The position numbers and the translations under genes are program-made. DNA of 64,000 nt, from the NCBI RefSeq assembly GCF_000814845.2, contig NZ_CP010431.2, positions 4,836,001 through 4,900,000 of the forward strand. The letters are read 5' to 3'. A model generated the notes under the pieces. The model was not told the origin of the DNA and ran no database searches. It saw only the letters and a list, made by a program, of their open reading frames with translations. Position 1 is the stretch's first letter. Every line of letters starts with the position of its first letter. Shown here one piece after another: positions 43,310 to 52,882 of this stretch. The stretch comes from Pandoraea sputorum. GTDB lineage: Bacteria; Pseudomonadota; Gammaproteobacteria; Burkholderiales; Burkholderiaceae.

Positions 43310-46300
43310 TCTCATTGCCTTTGTCGCAGGTCTTGCCGTCGTCGGCTGGATCGCCATCGGCTATGCCGGTACCAATACCCTCGCGCTCGCCGTCGCCCTG
43401 CTGATCGCTGCGGTCTATCTCTTCGGCGCGCTCGAACTCAAACGCTTTCATCAGTCGACCAACGCCCTTGCGAATGCCGTCTCCGGACTGAGCGCACCGC
43501 CCGCGACCCTGCCCGCATGGCTAGAGACGTTGCCCGCCGGTCTTCGCACCGCGGTGCGTCTGCGTGTGGAAGGCGAACGCGTCGGCCTGCCCGGCCCGGC
43601 GCTCACGCCCTATCTCGTCGGCCTGCTCGTGCTGCTCGGCATGCTCGGCACCTTCCTCGGCATGGCAGCCACGCTGCGTGGCACCGGCATCGCACTCGAA
43701 GGCGCGACCGATCTGCAAGCGATTCGCGCCTCGCTCGCCTCCCCGGTCAAGGGACTCGGCTTCGCGTTCGGCACGTCGGTCGCAGGTGTCGCTACGTCGG
43801 CCATGCTCGGCCTGCTCGCTGCACTCGCACGCAAGGAGCGCGCACAGGTCGTGCAATCGCTCGACGCACGCATCGTCACGACACTGCGCGGCTTCTCGCA
43901 GCAGCATCAACGCGAAACCACGCTACAACTGCTTCAGCAACAAGCGACGGTCATGCCCGCGCTCGTCGACCGTCTGCAAGACATGATGGCCGCGATGGAG
44001 CGCCAGAGTCAGGCGCTCGGCGAACGTCTCGTCGCCAACCAGGACGCCCTGCACGCCAAGACGGATGCGTCTTACGCGCAACTCACCAGCGCGATGCAGC
44101 AGTATCTGAAGGACAGTGTCGCCACCACGGCAAGCGCCGCCGGTGCAGCAATTCGTCCGGAAGTCGAAGCGACGATGGCGAGCCTCGCGCGCGAAACCGC
44201 AACGTGGCATCAGACCGTATCGAGCGCCGTACAAGACCGTATGGACGGTCTGTCCGATCGCTTCGAAGCCACGACGGCGCGCGTCGCCAGCGTCTGGAAA
44301 GATTCGCTCGACGCTCAGTTGCGCACCAATGAATCGCTCGCCACCGATCTGCGCTCGGCACTCGGCGATTTCACGCAGACGTTCGAGACCCGCTCGTCGC
44401 GACTGATCGACGACGTGGCCGCACGCCTCGAAACCGTCACAGCACAAGTTAGCAGCGCTCAGACCGGCGTCGCGCAAACGTGGGAAACGTCGCTCGCCGC
44501 GCAACAGCGCAGCAACGATGCGCTCTCCGAGAATCTCGGCGCGGCACTCGCGCACTTCTCGCAGACCTTCGAGACGCGCTCCGCCAAGCTTGTCGACGAT
44601 GTCGCGGCTCGCCTGGAGGCCACCACGGGCCGCATCGATGCCGCTCACGCGAACGTCGCCCAGACATGGGAGATGTCGCTCGCCACGCAGCAACGCACCA
44701 ACGACGCGCTCTCCGAAAACCTCGGCGCGGCGCTCACGCAATTCGCACAGACCTTCGAGACGCGCTCGACCCGACTCGTCGACGATGTTGCCGCACGCCT
44801 CGACTCGACGACGGGACAGGTCAACGCCGCACACGCGGGCATCGCGCAGACGTGGCAAACGTCGCTCGCCACGCAGCAGCAGACCAACGACACACTCGCC
44901 AGAGAACTCGGCGCAACGCTCGCACAATTCACCGAGTCGTTCGAGGCGCGCTCCGCGAGTCTGCTTGGCGACGTCATCACACGCCTCGACAGCGCAACGG
45001 GCAGCATCGCCACGGCGCAGACGACCGTCGCACAAGCGTGGGAGCAGGCCCTCGGCCAGCAGCAGCAATCGCACGACACGCTCACGCAGTCGCTCGGCGC
45101 AGCACTGGAACGCTTCGCGCAGACGTTCGAAGCGCGCTCAAGCGCCCTGCTGGCGGATGTCGCAACCAAGCTCGACGCCGCGAGCGGTAACGTCAGCGGC
45201 GCACATGAGCGCGTGGCATCGGCCTGGGAGCAATCGATCGGGCTGCAAAAGCAGGCCAACGACGCGCTGAACACCGAACTCGCCGCCGCCCTCGGCCGCT
45301 TCACGGAAACCTTCGAGCAACGCGCTGCCCATCTGATCGACGGCGTAAGCCAGCGCACGGAAGGCGCAATGCACAGCGTGTCGGAGACGGCTGCTGTCGT
45401 GTCGGGCGAATGGAAGCAGGCCCTCGTCGCACAACAATCGGCGAACGATGCGCTCGCCACCGACCTCGCCGCCGCCCTCGCTCGCTTCGCCGAAACGTTC
45501 GAATCGCGCGCGTCGCAATTGCTGCAAAACGTCTCGGCGCAACTGGACTCGACGTCTTCCAACGTCGCCCAGACCTGGCGCGACGCCATTGCCGAACACA
45601 CGCGCACGAGCGAACGTCTGGCCGACGGCAATCAGCAACTCGTCGCGGCGACGACCAGCGCATTCAGCGAACACAGCGCGTCGCTGCTGCAAGCCCTCAG
45701 CGCCGCCAACACCGCGCATCACGACGCGACCGCCGAGCGCGAAACCCAACGCCTGTCCGTCTGGACGGAAACGCTCGAAGGCACGCTGTCCACGCTGCGC
45801 TCGGAATGGCAGCAGGTCGGCGCACAAACCGCCAGCCAGCAACAGGCGATCTGCGACACGCTCGCCCGCACTGCGCTGGAGATGTCCGAACAGACGCGCG
45901 CCAACGCCAGCGACACCATCGCGGAAATCTCGCGTCTGGTGCAGACCGCTTCGGAAGCCCCGAAGGCAGCCGCCGAAATCATCGGCGAACTGCGTCAGAA
46001 GCTCTCGGACAGCATGGTCCGCGATAACGCCATGCTCGAAGAGCGCTCGCGACTGCTCGACACGCTGGGCACGCTGCTCGACACCGTCAAGCACGCGGGT
46101 AACGAACAACGTGCCGCCGTCGACGAACTCGTCACGACCTCCGCGCAACTGCTGGAACGCGCGAGTGCGAACCTCGGCGACGCCATCGCCGCGCAAACGG
46201 AGAAGCTTACGGAAGCGTCGGCACAGGTCACCGGCAGCGTGGTCGAAATCGCCAGCCTCGGCGACGCCTTCGGTGCCGCAGTTCAATCGTTCGGCGAATC

Positions 46301-46523
46301 GAATACGCAACTGCTGGAGCATCTGCAACGCATCGAGGCCGCGCTCGACAAGTCGATGGCGCGCAGCGACGAACAACTCGGCTACTACGTCGCTCAGGCG
46401 CGCGAAGTGGTCGAGCTGAGCGTGATGTCGCAAAAGCAGATCCTCGAGAACCTTCAGGACCTGGCACAAGCGCGCTCGCACACCGCACAAGCCGGTGCGC
46501 AACCGGGTAGCGTGGCAGCATGA
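43281..46523 (+). CDS. DUF802 protein: MotA/TolQ/ZorA-like channel with long periodic tail
   Basis: A 1080-aa membrane protein. Two N-terminal helices (about 9-27, 33-51) are followed by a proton-channel-like core: VLLGMLGTFLGMAATLRG (about 115-135) and VKGLGFAFGTSVAGVATSAM (about 160-185). These match the TM3/TM4 signatures of the MotA/TolQ/ExbB superfamily. Residues ~339-765 contain seven tandem coiled-coil-like repeats with a Trp every 62 residues (339, 401, 463, 525, 587, 649, 711; then 766). A further helical region reaches the C-terminus. The tail should project into the cytoplasm. ATGA overlap with the OmpA gene. The motor role is inferred. Confidence 0.82.
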   Translation: MTRLPRYLVDLIAFVAGLAVVGWIAIGYAGTNTLALAVALLIAAVYLFGALELKRFHQSTNALANAVSGLSAPPATLPAWLETLPAGLRTAVRLRVEGERVGLPGPALTPYLVGLLVLLGMLGTFLGMAATLRGTGIALEGATDLQAIRASLASPVKGLGFAFGTSVAGVATSAMLGLLAALARKERAQVVQSLDARIVTTLRGFSQQHQRETTLQLLQQQATVMPALVDRLQDMMAAMERQSQALGERLVANQDALHAKTDASYAQLTSAMQQYLKDSVATTASAAGAAIRPEVEATMASLARETATWHQTVSSAVQDRMDGLSDRFEATTARVASVWKDSLDAQLRTNESLATDLRSALGDFTQTFETRSSRLIDDVAARLETVTAQVSSAQTGVAQTWETSLAAQQRSNDALSENLGAALAHFSQTFETRSAKLVDDVAARLEATTGRIDAAHANVAQTWEMSLATQQRTNDALSENLGAALTQFAQTFETRSTRLVDDVAARLDSTTGQVNAAHAGIAQTWQTSLATQQQTNDTLARELGATLAQFTESFEARSASLLGDVITRLDSATGSIATAQTTVAQAWEQALGQQQQSHDTLTQSLGAALERFAQTFEARSSALLADVATKLDAASGNVSGAHERVASAWEQSIGLQKQANDALNTELAAALGRFTETFEQRAAHLIDGVSQRTEGAMHSVSETAAVVSGEWKQALVAQQSANDALATDLAAALARFAETFESRASQLLQNVSAQLDSTSSNVAQTWRDAIAEHTRTSERLADGNQQLVAATTSAFSEHSASLLQALSAANTAHHDATAERETQRLSVWTETLEGTLSTLRSEWQQVGAQTASQQQAICDTLARTALEMSEQTRANASDTIAEISRLVQTASEAPKAAAEIIGELRQKLSDSMVRDNAMLEERSRLLDTLGTLLDTVKHAGNEQRAAVDELVTTSAQLLERASANLGDAIAAQTEKLTEASAQVTGSVVEIASLGDAFGAAVQSFGESNTQLLEHLQRIEAALDKSMARSDEQLGYYVAQAREVVELSVMSQKQILENLQDLAQARSHTAQAGAQPGSVAA
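44295..45575 (+). repeat. In-frame 186-bp tandem repeats in DUF802 gene
   Basis: Seven repeat units begin at TGG codons 44295, 44481, 44667, 44853, 45039, 45225 and 45411, each exactly 186 bp apart; the last unit is 165 bp. Protein repeat consensus: W-x3-L-x2-Q-x2-SNDALxxxLGAAL then FxQTFExRSxxLxDDVAAR. Confidence 0.9.
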
Positions 46524-47188
46524 GAGACGAATTCGACGCGGATATCGCGGACGCGGGCGACGTAGGCGCCGCCGCGCCGACGTGGGCCGTCTTCGGCGAT
46601 CTGATGTCGGTGATGCTCGGCGCGTTCGTGCTCATCATGCTCGGCGTGATCGGCGTGCAGATCGAACTGTCCGCGAAGCTGGAGCGCGAAGTGAAGGAGC
46701 GTCAGGTCGAGACGCAGCGCCGCGAAACGCTGGAGAAGGCGCTCGCCGGTCCACTCGCAGGCGGCCGCGTGACGCTCGTGAACGGTCGTATCGGTATCAG
46801 CGGCAACGTCCTGTTCGCCTTGAACTCGGACCAGTTGCAACCGCAAGGCCGCGAAGTGCTGCGCAGTCTGGCCGCACCGCTGGCCGCCTATTTGCGCGCG
46901 AGCGACGAAATCCTCATGGTCAGCGGCTTCACCGACGACCAGCAAGTGCGCGAGACGAACCGCCGCTTTGCTGACAACTGGGAGTTGTCGGCGCAACGTG
47001 CGCTGACCGTCACGCGCGAGCTGATCGCCGCCGGGGTGCCGCCGTCCTCCGTGTTCTCGGCCGCCTTCGGTGCAGAACAACCGGTGACGTCCAACGCCGA
47101 CGAAGCCGGGCGCGCAAAGAACCGCCGCGTGGAAATCGCGCCGATGCCCCGCAGCAGTGCTGGCAACGCTGGCAAGCCGAAAGCGTGA
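46520..47188 (+). CDS. OmpA/MotB-domain protein, partner of DUF802 channel
   Basis: A 222-aa protein. A single N-terminal membrane helix, PTWAVFGDLMSVMLGAFVLI (about 20-45), contains an Asp at the position of the proton-carrying Asp of MotB/ZorB (WxxxxDLM). A short coiled coil follows, then a C-terminal OmpA peptidoglycan-binding domain (GFTDDQQVRETNRRFADNWE, ending NRRVEIAPMP). It overlaps DUF802 by ATGA. With DUF802 it would form a stator-type ion-driven complex anchored to peptidoglycan. Confidence 0.85.
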   Translation: MRDEFDADIADAGDVGAAAPTWAVFGDLMSVMLGAFVLIMLGVIGVQIELSAKLEREVKERQVETQRRETLEKALAGPLAGGRVTLVNGRIGISGNVLFALNSDQLQPQGREVLRSLAAPLAAYLRASDEILMVSGFTDDQQVRETNRRFADNWELSAQRALTVTRELIAAGVPPSSVFSAAFGAEQPVTSNADEAGRAKNRRVEIAPMPRSSAGNAGKPKA

Positions 47189-47198
47189 CGGTGCGACG

Positions 47199-48050
47199 AT
47201 GAGCACGCAGACGCCCGCTCCAACAAACGACGTGATCGAAGACGGCACGCTTGTCGTGTCGCATGTCGATCCGACCACCGCCCAACTCGCCGCATGGCGT
47301 GAAGCCGGTGCCGACAAGCGCGACCCGGCTCGCTTTCATCGCATCGAAGCGCTTTGCACGCGCATGCTCACCTATCAGGGCGACGTGCGGCGCGTGCTTC
47401 AAGCGCGTCTGAAGGTGCTGATGGACGAATTCGCGAAGTCGCTCGCAGAGGCAGAGACTTCCGCCGAAGATCCCGCAGCATCGCGCGTAGCATCGCCGCT
47501 TGTCACGCTGACGGCAGACATCACGCGACGGATCGGCACCGGCGAGAGGCCGACGTCGGCTGCATCGCCCGCGACATCGAGGCCGACACGTGGCGCTCAG
47601 CCGACGGTACCGACGCCCACGGCGAAGGCCCCCGACGCGCCCACGCAATCGGCCACAACGTCGACCACGCCCGCGAAGCGCATCGTCGCCCAACCCGCAC
47701 CGATTCCCGTCGCCATCACGCCGACGGTCATCGCGACGGACGACGCCTTCGAAGACCTCGACGTCCTCGAATACTTCCGCGAGACATGGTCGAAGCTGAG
47801 CACCGACGGCAATCTGCGCCAGTCGCTCGCGCAGGTGCCCGAAAACGCGGGACCGCTCAATTCCAGCCATCTCGTGCATCGGGCGCTCTCGCTCATGCAC
47901 GACGTGTCGCCCGACTATCTGCGTCACTTCCTTCGCCACGCCGACGCCCTCTCCTGGCTCGAAGACATGGAAACGACGGGTGTCTTCGGCAACAAGAGCG
48001 CGGCGCGTGTGGCCGCGAGCGCCAAACCGTCGCGCGCCAAGGCTCGCTGA
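47199..48050 (+). CDS. DUF2894-family protein
   Basis: A 283-aa protein. The N-terminal ~100 residues are helical (AREAGADKRDPARFHRIEAL-like stretch, MLTYQGDVRRVLQARLKVLM). A Pro/Thr/Ala-rich disordered linker follows (about 100-180), then a conserved C-terminal domain (EYFRETWSKLSTDGNLRQSL, HFLRHADALSWLEDME). Function unknown. Last gene of the DUF3348-DUF802-OmpA-DUF2894 operon, 10 bp after the OmpA gene, so probably part of the same complex or pathway. Confidence 0.82.
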   Translation: MSTQTPAPTNDVIEDGTLVVSHVDPTTAQLAAWREAGADKRDPARFHRIEALCTRMLTYQGDVRRVLQARLKVLMDEFAKSLAEAETSAEDPAASRVASPLVTLTADITRRIGTGERPTSAASPATSRPTRGAQPTVPTPTAKAPDAPTQSATTSTTPAKRIVAQPAPIPVAITPTVIATDDAFEDLDVLEYFRETWSKLSTDGNLRQSLAQVPENAGPLNSSHLVHRALSLMHDVSPDYLRHFLRHADALSWLEDMETTGVFGNKSAARVAASAKPSRAKAR

Positions 48051-48243
48051 CCGCGGCACGCGCTCGCGACGTCACATAGCATCAAGCAGCATCACGCCGG
48101 GACGCGAAGCGGGCGCCAACTTGCCAGTGAAGGGCGTTCCGGTGGATAATCGAGCCCATTCCCGCTGCCAAGGCGCGGGAAAATCCTTTGAAAAATCATC
48201 GTGTTGGGCGCTGTACGCACCGCCCACCGAAGTCTTCCTCGAC

Positions 48244-48272
48244 AAGCCGTCGTTCCAGACGGCTTTTTGTTT
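48244..48272 (+). terminator. Intrinsic terminator abutting the trmB start
   Basis: AAGCCGTC-GTTCCA-GACGGCTT stem followed by TTTGTTT, ending 2 bp before the trmB ATG at 48275. It replaces the usual ribosome-binding site region. It may end an upstream transcript or attenuate trmB. Confidence 0.7.
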
Positions 48273-48274
48273 CC

Positions 48275-49072
48275 ATGACGAACCACGGACAACCGCCGGC
48301 GGACGACGCGCTCCCGGCCCACGACGACGCTGAACTCGACGCGTCGCAAACGACCTCTTCGGAAGACGACGACACGTACGTCGGCCCGGACGGCGTCGCG
48401 CACCCGCGCCGCATCCGCAGTTTCGTGCGCCGCGCGGGACGCAGCTCGGAAGCGCAGAAGCGCTACTTCGAAGAACTCGGCCCGAAGTTCGTGCTGCCGT
48501 ACGCGCCTGAAACGCTCGACTGGCCGACGGCCTTCGATCGCGCCGGCGCACCGCGCATTCTGGAAATCGGCTTCGGCATGGGCGACGGCACCGCGCACAT
48601 CGCAAAGGTGCGTCCTGGGGATGATTTCCTTGGCGTGGAAGTGCACGAGCCGGGCGTGGGCGCGCTGCTCAAGCTCATCGGCACGACGCCGCTCTCGAAC
48701 GTGCGCATCATTCAGCACGACGCCGTGGAAGTCGTCCAGCACATGCTCCCGGAAGGCTCGCTCGACGGCGTGCACGTGTTCTTCCCCGATCCGTGGCACA
48801 AGAAGCGTCACCACAAGCGCCGTCTGCTGCAACCGCCGTTCGTGGCGTTGCTGGCCTCGCGTCTGAAGCCGGGTGGCTACCTGCACTGCGCGACGGACTG
48901 GCAGGAATATGCCGAGCAGATGCTTGAAGTGCTCGGCGGCGAAGCGTCGCTTGAGAACACGGCGGCCGATTACGCGCCGCGTCCGGATTACCGTCCCGTG
49001 ACGAAGTTCGAGAACCGCGGCCTGCGCCTCGGTCACGGCGTGTGGGATCTCGTCTTCCGCAAGCGCGGCTGA
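48275..49072 (+). CDS. trmB: tRNA (guanine-N7-)-methyltransferase
   Basis: A 265-aa class I SAM-dependent methyltransferase that forms m7G46 in tRNA. The SAM site is [12 protein letters not shown]. The family motif [15 protein letters not shown] and the end [17 protein letters not shown] are diagnostic. A ~45-residue acidic N-terminal extension precedes [17 protein letters not shown] at 48275 is the only good start, though it has no Shine-Dalgarno and directly follows a terminator hairpin. Confidence 0.93.
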   Translation: MTNHGQPPADDALPAHDDAELDASQTTSSEDDDTYVGPDGVAHPRRIRSFVRRAGRSSEAQKRYFEELGPKFVLPYAPETLDWPTAFDRAGAPRILEIGFGMGDGTAHIAKVRPGDDFLGVEVHEPGVGALLKLIGTTPLSNVRIIQHDAVEVVQHMLPEGSLDGVHVFFPDPWHKKRHHKRRLLQPPFVALLASRLKPGGYLHCATDWQEYAEQMLEVLGGEASLENTAADYAPRPDYRPVTKFENRGLRLGHGVWDLVFRKRG

Positions 49073-49110
49073 GCGGCATCGACGTCATCGCGTCGGTACT
49101 GACGGGCAGC

Positions 49111-49139
49111 AAAAAGGGCACCTCTCGGTGCCCTTTTTT
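49111..49139. terminator. Bidirectional intrinsic terminator
   Basis: AAAAAGGGCACC-TCTC-GGTGCCCTTTTTT between trmB (+) and uppP (-). Confidence 0.85.
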
Positions 49140-49165
49140 CATGCTGCATTCAGCGAGGCTAACGA

Positions 49166-50008
49166 TCAGTCAGCCCAAACCACGAGGCCGCTGTAGGCCG
49201 ACACCAGCACCACGATGCCGAACACGATGCGGTACCAGGCGAACGCCGTGAAATCGTGCGACGCGATATACCGCAGCAGCCAGCGCACGCAGATGAACGC
49301 GCTGATGAAAGCGAACACGAAGCCGATGCCGAACAGACCGAAGTCCGCGACGTCCAGCATGGAGCGCGACTTATAGAGTTCGTAAATCGTCGCGCCGAAC
49401 AGAATCGGGATCGCGAGGAAGAACGAGAACTCGGTCGCCACACGACGCTCCAGCCCGAACATCATGCCGCCGATGATCGTCGCCCCCGAGCGCGAGGTGC
49501 CCGGCACCAGCGCGAGACATTGCGCAAAGCCGACTTTCAGGGCGTCGAGCGTCGACAGCTCATCGATGGAATTCACGCGCGGCAGTTTGCCCGCCTCGAC
49601 ATTGCGACGGTTATGACGCTCGACCAGCAGAATGATCACGCCGCCGACGATGAACGCGGTCGCCACGACCAGCGGGTTGAACAGCACCGCCTTGATGTGC
49701 TTGCCGAACAGCAGGCCGAGCACGATGGCGGGCACGCAAGCGACGATCACGTTCACCGCGAAGCGACGCGCCTTTGCATCACTGCCCAGCCCGAACACGA
49801 CCTGCGCAATCTTCGCGCGAAACTCCCAGCACACGGCCAGAATTGCGCCGAACTGAATCACGATATCGAAGATCTTGCCCTTCTCGTCGTTGAAGTCGAG
49901 CAGGCTGCCGACCAGAATCAAGTGCCCGGTCGATGAGATCGGCAAAAATTCGGTCAGACCTTCGACCACACCGAGAATGACGGCTTTGAGGGCCAGCAAC
50001 AAGTCCAT
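49166..50008 (-). CDS. uppP: Undecaprenyl-diphosphatase
   Basis: A 280-aa inner-membrane enzyme (BacA) that dephosphorylates undecaprenyl diphosphate to recycle the cell-wall and polysaccharide lipid carrier; overexpression confers bacitracin resistance. The catalytic motifs are [18 protein letters not shown] near the N-terminus and [13 protein letters not shown] in the middle, with eight or so membrane helices. Normal length. It stands alone; the genomic partner of the surface-polysaccharide genes lies 10 kb away. Confidence 0.95.
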   Translation of the reverse strand: MDLLLALKAVILGVVEGLTEFLPISSTGHLILVGSLLDFNDEKGKIFDIVIQFGAILAVCWEFRAKIAQVVFGLGSDAKARRFAVNVIVACVPAIVLGLLFGKHIKAVLFNPLVVATAFIVGGVIILLVERHNRRNVEAGKLPRVNSIDELSTLDALKVGFAQCLALVPGTSRSGATIIGGMMFGLERRVATEFSFFLAIPILFGATIYELYKSRSMLDVADFGLFGIGFVFAFISAFICVRWLLRYIASHDFTAFAWYRIVFGIVVLVSAYSGLVVWAD

Positions 50009-50087
50009 GCAATGAGTTCCTGAGGAGTCGTGTATTAAGAAGTTTTTGTGGGTTCAGGCGATGTGTTCGCGCGAAATCGGTGCAACG

Positions 50088-50708
50088 TCAGCGCGCGTCG
50101 AATTTGACGTTCACGCCGTGCGAGAGCACGGTGATCGCCCCCGGCTGACGCATCGCGCCGCCGATGTTGAGTTGCTCGGGCTTGAACGTATAGATGGGCG
50201 CGCCTTGCAACAACTGCGTTGCAATCAATGCCCCGGCCGCGTTCAACTGACGCGACCAGCGATCAGGCAGACCGTCGATGGTGAACGTCTCCACTTCCGG
50301 ATCGCGCAGCACGACCGACAGCGTGGCCGGATCGTACGCAAGTGCACTGTCGATGGCGAGCGTGCCGGTGAGCGGCGCGCCACCCAGCGGATGCGTCACA
50401 GTGGCATCGACGGATACGGCCAGACGGTTGCGCTCAGGCAGCAGCGTCAGACGCGGATGCGTGAGATTCACGTCGAGCACGGCCAGCACACGACGGTCGA
50501 ACGGAAACTTGCGTTCGAGCGCACGCTGCAACTGGCTTTCGGAGAAGGTGTAGTCGTTGCCGAACGGCAAGCCTGCGCATGCGGCGAGGCCCGCAGCCAG
50601 CGCAGCCGCACCGGTCATCGTCAACCAGCGACGGCGCGAGACAGTGAACGACGCGGTCGCATCGCACTGCTGAGGAATGGGACGATCTGGATGAGTGCTA
50701 CCCGGCAT
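50088..50708 (-). CDS. DUF1439 lipoprotein with Tat-like leader
   Basis: A 206-aa exported protein. The leader SRRRWLTMTGAAALAAGLAA has a twin arginine, hydrophobic core and lipobox AAC. A DUF1439 domain follows (FSESQLQRALERKFPFDRRV, TYTF-type strands, VNLTHPRLTLLPERNRLAVS). Relatives are periplasmic lipoproteins of unknown function. Start is uncertain: ATG 50708 or GTG 50744 in the same frame. I prefer 50708 because GGAA lies a few bases upstream. Confidence 0.78.
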   Translation of the reverse strand: MPGSTHPDRPIPQQCDATASFTVSRRRWLTMTGAAALAAGLAACAGLPFGNDYTFSESQLQRALERKFPFDRRVLAVLDVNLTHPRLTLLPERNRLAVSVDATVTHPLGGAPLTGTLAIDSALAYDPATLSVVLRDPEVETFTIDGLPDRWSRQLNAAGALIATQLLQGAPIYTFKPEQLNIGGAMRQPGAITVLSHGVNVKFDAR

Positions 50709-50831
50709 TTCACGTTCCGCTTCAGGGCGCATTAGGCCCGACACGCGCGACTATAGCACTCAGATACGACAGGAATTCACGTTTGCGCGGGTGCTGCCCG
50801 CTGGCAGCTTCCCACTTCGCGCTGGCGAGCT

Positions 50832-51095
50832 TCAGGCGGCCATCGGCGCAGTTAGCGCCTCCAGTTCCGACAACCACGCGATGGCTTGCGTGCGGTCGTC
50901 GCCGCACATCTCCGCCGAGGGCTGCAACGATCCGCACACGGCCGGACGCTGCGGGCTGCCGAAGATACGGCAACGGTCGGCGTCGTCCAACTGCACGCAA
51001 CGCGTGTTCGCCGGTTTGCCGTCAGGCATCCCGGGAATCGGCGTCGAAATGGAAGGCGCGATGCAACAGGCAGCGCAATGGGGTCGGCAATTCAT
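50832..51095 (-). CDS. YkgJ-family Cys-cluster protein
   Basis: An 87-aa small protein starting [14 protein letters not shown] with further Cys at [15 protein letters not shown] and RPAVCGSL. This is the cluster of the YkgJ/YcgN family thought to bind zinc or an iron-sulfur site. The start at 51095 follows family lengths; an upstream Gly/Cys-rich extension to 51206 is less plausible. Function unknown. Confidence 0.8.
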   Translation of the reverse strand: MNCRPHCAACCIAPSISTPIPGMPDGKPANTRCVQLDDADRCRIFGSPQRPAVCGSLQPSAEMCGDDRTQAIAWLSELEALTAPMAA

Positions 51096-51168
51096 GGGGG
51101 CGGATTTTACCCGACCCGCCTTCCCTCGGCATTGACCACAGCCGCCACCACAGCCGCCACCAAAGCAT

Positions 51169-51954
51169 TTACCAGGGCAGCGTGCCCGAGAGATCGAAGA
51201 AGCCACCGGTCACCGGGCCGCGTTCGCCCAGCGCGAGCATCACCACGCTGCGCGTGCCCTCGGCCAGCCCCTGACGCCCGCGCTTGCCGCTCGCGTCGAC
51301 CGTGAGATCGCCCGGTGCGCCCGGGTCGACCGAGTTCACCGTGATCGAAGTCTCGCGTAACGTGTGCGAGAGCTGTACCGTCAACATATTCAGCGCGGCC
51401 TTCGACGCGTTGAACCCGATCTGCCGAAACGCCGCATGCTCCCACGCCGGATCGCTGTTCTGCGCGAGCGAGCCCAGGCCGCTCGACACGTTGACGATGC
51501 GCGCACCGTCCGAGCGCGACAGCCATGGCAGCATCGCCTGTGTGACGCGCAACGTGCCGAAGAAATTGGTCTGGAAGACCCGTTCGACCGCCTCGATGGA
51601 TGCCTTCTCCGGCGTGTCGTCACGCGGATCGGTCACGCCCGCGTTGTTGACCAGCACGTCGAGCCGTCCGTGATAGCGCCCGATCCGGTAGGCCGCCGCG
51701 TGCAACGTCTCGGGGCGAAGCAAGTCGATCACCAGCGTCTCTGCCTGAAAGCCCGCCTTGCGCAGCGGGGCGACGATTTCGTCCCCCTTTGCTTCCTCAC
51801 GCGCGCCGACCAGCACCGTCATGCCCGCTTCAGCCAGCTCACGCGCCACTTCCAATCCGATTCCCCGGGTCGCGCCCGTCACCAGCGCCACTCTTCCCAG
51901 ATGGCGTTCGGCATCCGCGCGTACCGCATTTTCGATAGCGTCCCGTTTCATCAC
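51169..51954 (-). CDS. Short-chain dehydrogenase/reductase with altered active site
   Basis: A 261-aa SDR. The cofactor motif is [20 protein letters not shown], and [11 protein letters not shown] and [11 protein letters not shown] (catalytic Ser) are intact. In the YxxxK position the sequence is [10 protein letters not shown], so the catalytic Tyr is Phe. This predicts weak or altered catalysis, or a role in binding. The partner TetR gene is divergent, 94 bp away. Substrate unknown. Confidence 0.85.
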   Translation of the reverse strand: MMKRDAIENAVRADAERHLGRVALVTGATRGIGLEVARELAEAGMTVLVGAREEAKGDEIVAPLRKAGFQAETLVIDLLRPETLHAAAYRIGRYHGRLDVLVNNAGVTDPRDDTPEKASIEAVERVFQTNFFGTLRVTQAMLPWLSRSDGARIVNVSSGLGSLAQNSDPAWEHAAFRQIGFNASKAALNMLTVQLSHTLRETSITVNSVDPGAPGDLTVDASGKRGRQGLAEGTRSVVMLALGERGPVTGGFFDLSGTLPW

Positions 51955-52048
51955 TGCTCCCGTCGAATTCCCGTTGTTCTGCGCCCGGCCGCACGCAAAT
52001 TTGTTAGCATCGAGTTTATGAAGAATCCTTCAGATTTTCTATTCGCAT

Positions 52049-52753
52049 ATGAAACCGGCCGGTCAACCACCCGCAACGCCCCGTAAATCGCCGCAACAGG
52101 CGCGTTCGCGGGTCACCATCGACGCCATTTTCGAAGCCGCGCTTCAGGTTTTGCTGCTCGATGGCGGGCGTCAACTGACCACCACCCGGGTGGCCGAGCG
52201 CGCCGGAGTGTCCGTCGGCACCCTCTACCAATACTTCCAGAACAAGCAGGTGCTGCTCTACGCGGTGCTGGAGCGTCACATCGACCGCATCGTGGATTCG
52301 GTCGAGCAGACTTGCCAGGCGTCGCATGGCAAACCGCTGGAAACGATGGCGCAGGAACTGGCGAAGGCTTACGTCGGCGCGAAGATGCGCGATATCGAAG
52401 AGGCGCAGGCGCTGTACCGGCTCTCAGAGGATCTGGACGGGCGTGAGGTGTTTGCGGGGGCGTCTGCGCGGATGCACGCGGCCGTCGTCGGCATGTTGAA
52501 GACCGCGCACAACGCGCGCTTCGAGGACCCGGAGACGGTGGCCTTCGTCTTCCTTAACTCCATGACAGGGCCGATCAAGGCCATTCTTGAGAACCGTGCG
52601 CCCGTAGGCGCTTGCTCGGAGACGCTCTCCCACCAGATCGCCGACCAGATGGCCACGATGTGCGGGGCGTATTTGCAGTGCGTCGCCCAATTCGGCACGG
52701 CGGCCCGGGTGGACTCGCCCGCACTGTCGATCCCACCGGACAAGGCCGCCTGA
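52049..52753 (+). CDS. TetR-family transcriptional regulator
   Basis: A 234-aa regulator. HTH in TTTRVAERAGVSVGTLYQYF-QNKQVLL, with a long helical effector domain. It is divergent from the SDR gene and probably represses it; a short inverted repeat TGAAG-AATC-CTTCA (52019-52032) lies 17 bp before the start. A Pro/Gln-rich N-terminal tail precedes the HTH. Confidence 0.88.
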   Translation: MKPAGQPPATPRKSPQQARSRVTIDAIFEAALQVLLLDGGRQLTTTRVAERAGVSVGTLYQYFQNKQVLLYAVLERHIDRIVDSVEQTCQASHGKPLETMAQELAKAYVGAKMRDIEEAQALYRLSEDLDGREVFAGASARMHAAVVGMLKTAHNARFEDPETVAFVFLNSMTGPIKAILENRAPVGACSETLSHQIADQMATMCGAYLQCVAQFGTAARVDSPALSIPPDKAA

Positions 52754-52882
52754 ACCCTGGGCCGGTCACATTTGCCCGGCGTTCGTGCCGATTTGCGGCA
52801 AAAGTTCACACGTCATCATGGCTGCCGCCCGGAACTGGTAAAATGCCGGGTTGTGTTTGCCTACTACCCACGAGTAATCGAA

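Noticed and set aside
43923..46502. Long minus-strand open frames inside the DUF802 gene
   Set aside because: They mirror the repeat structure of the real gene and have biased Arg/Cys-rich composition.
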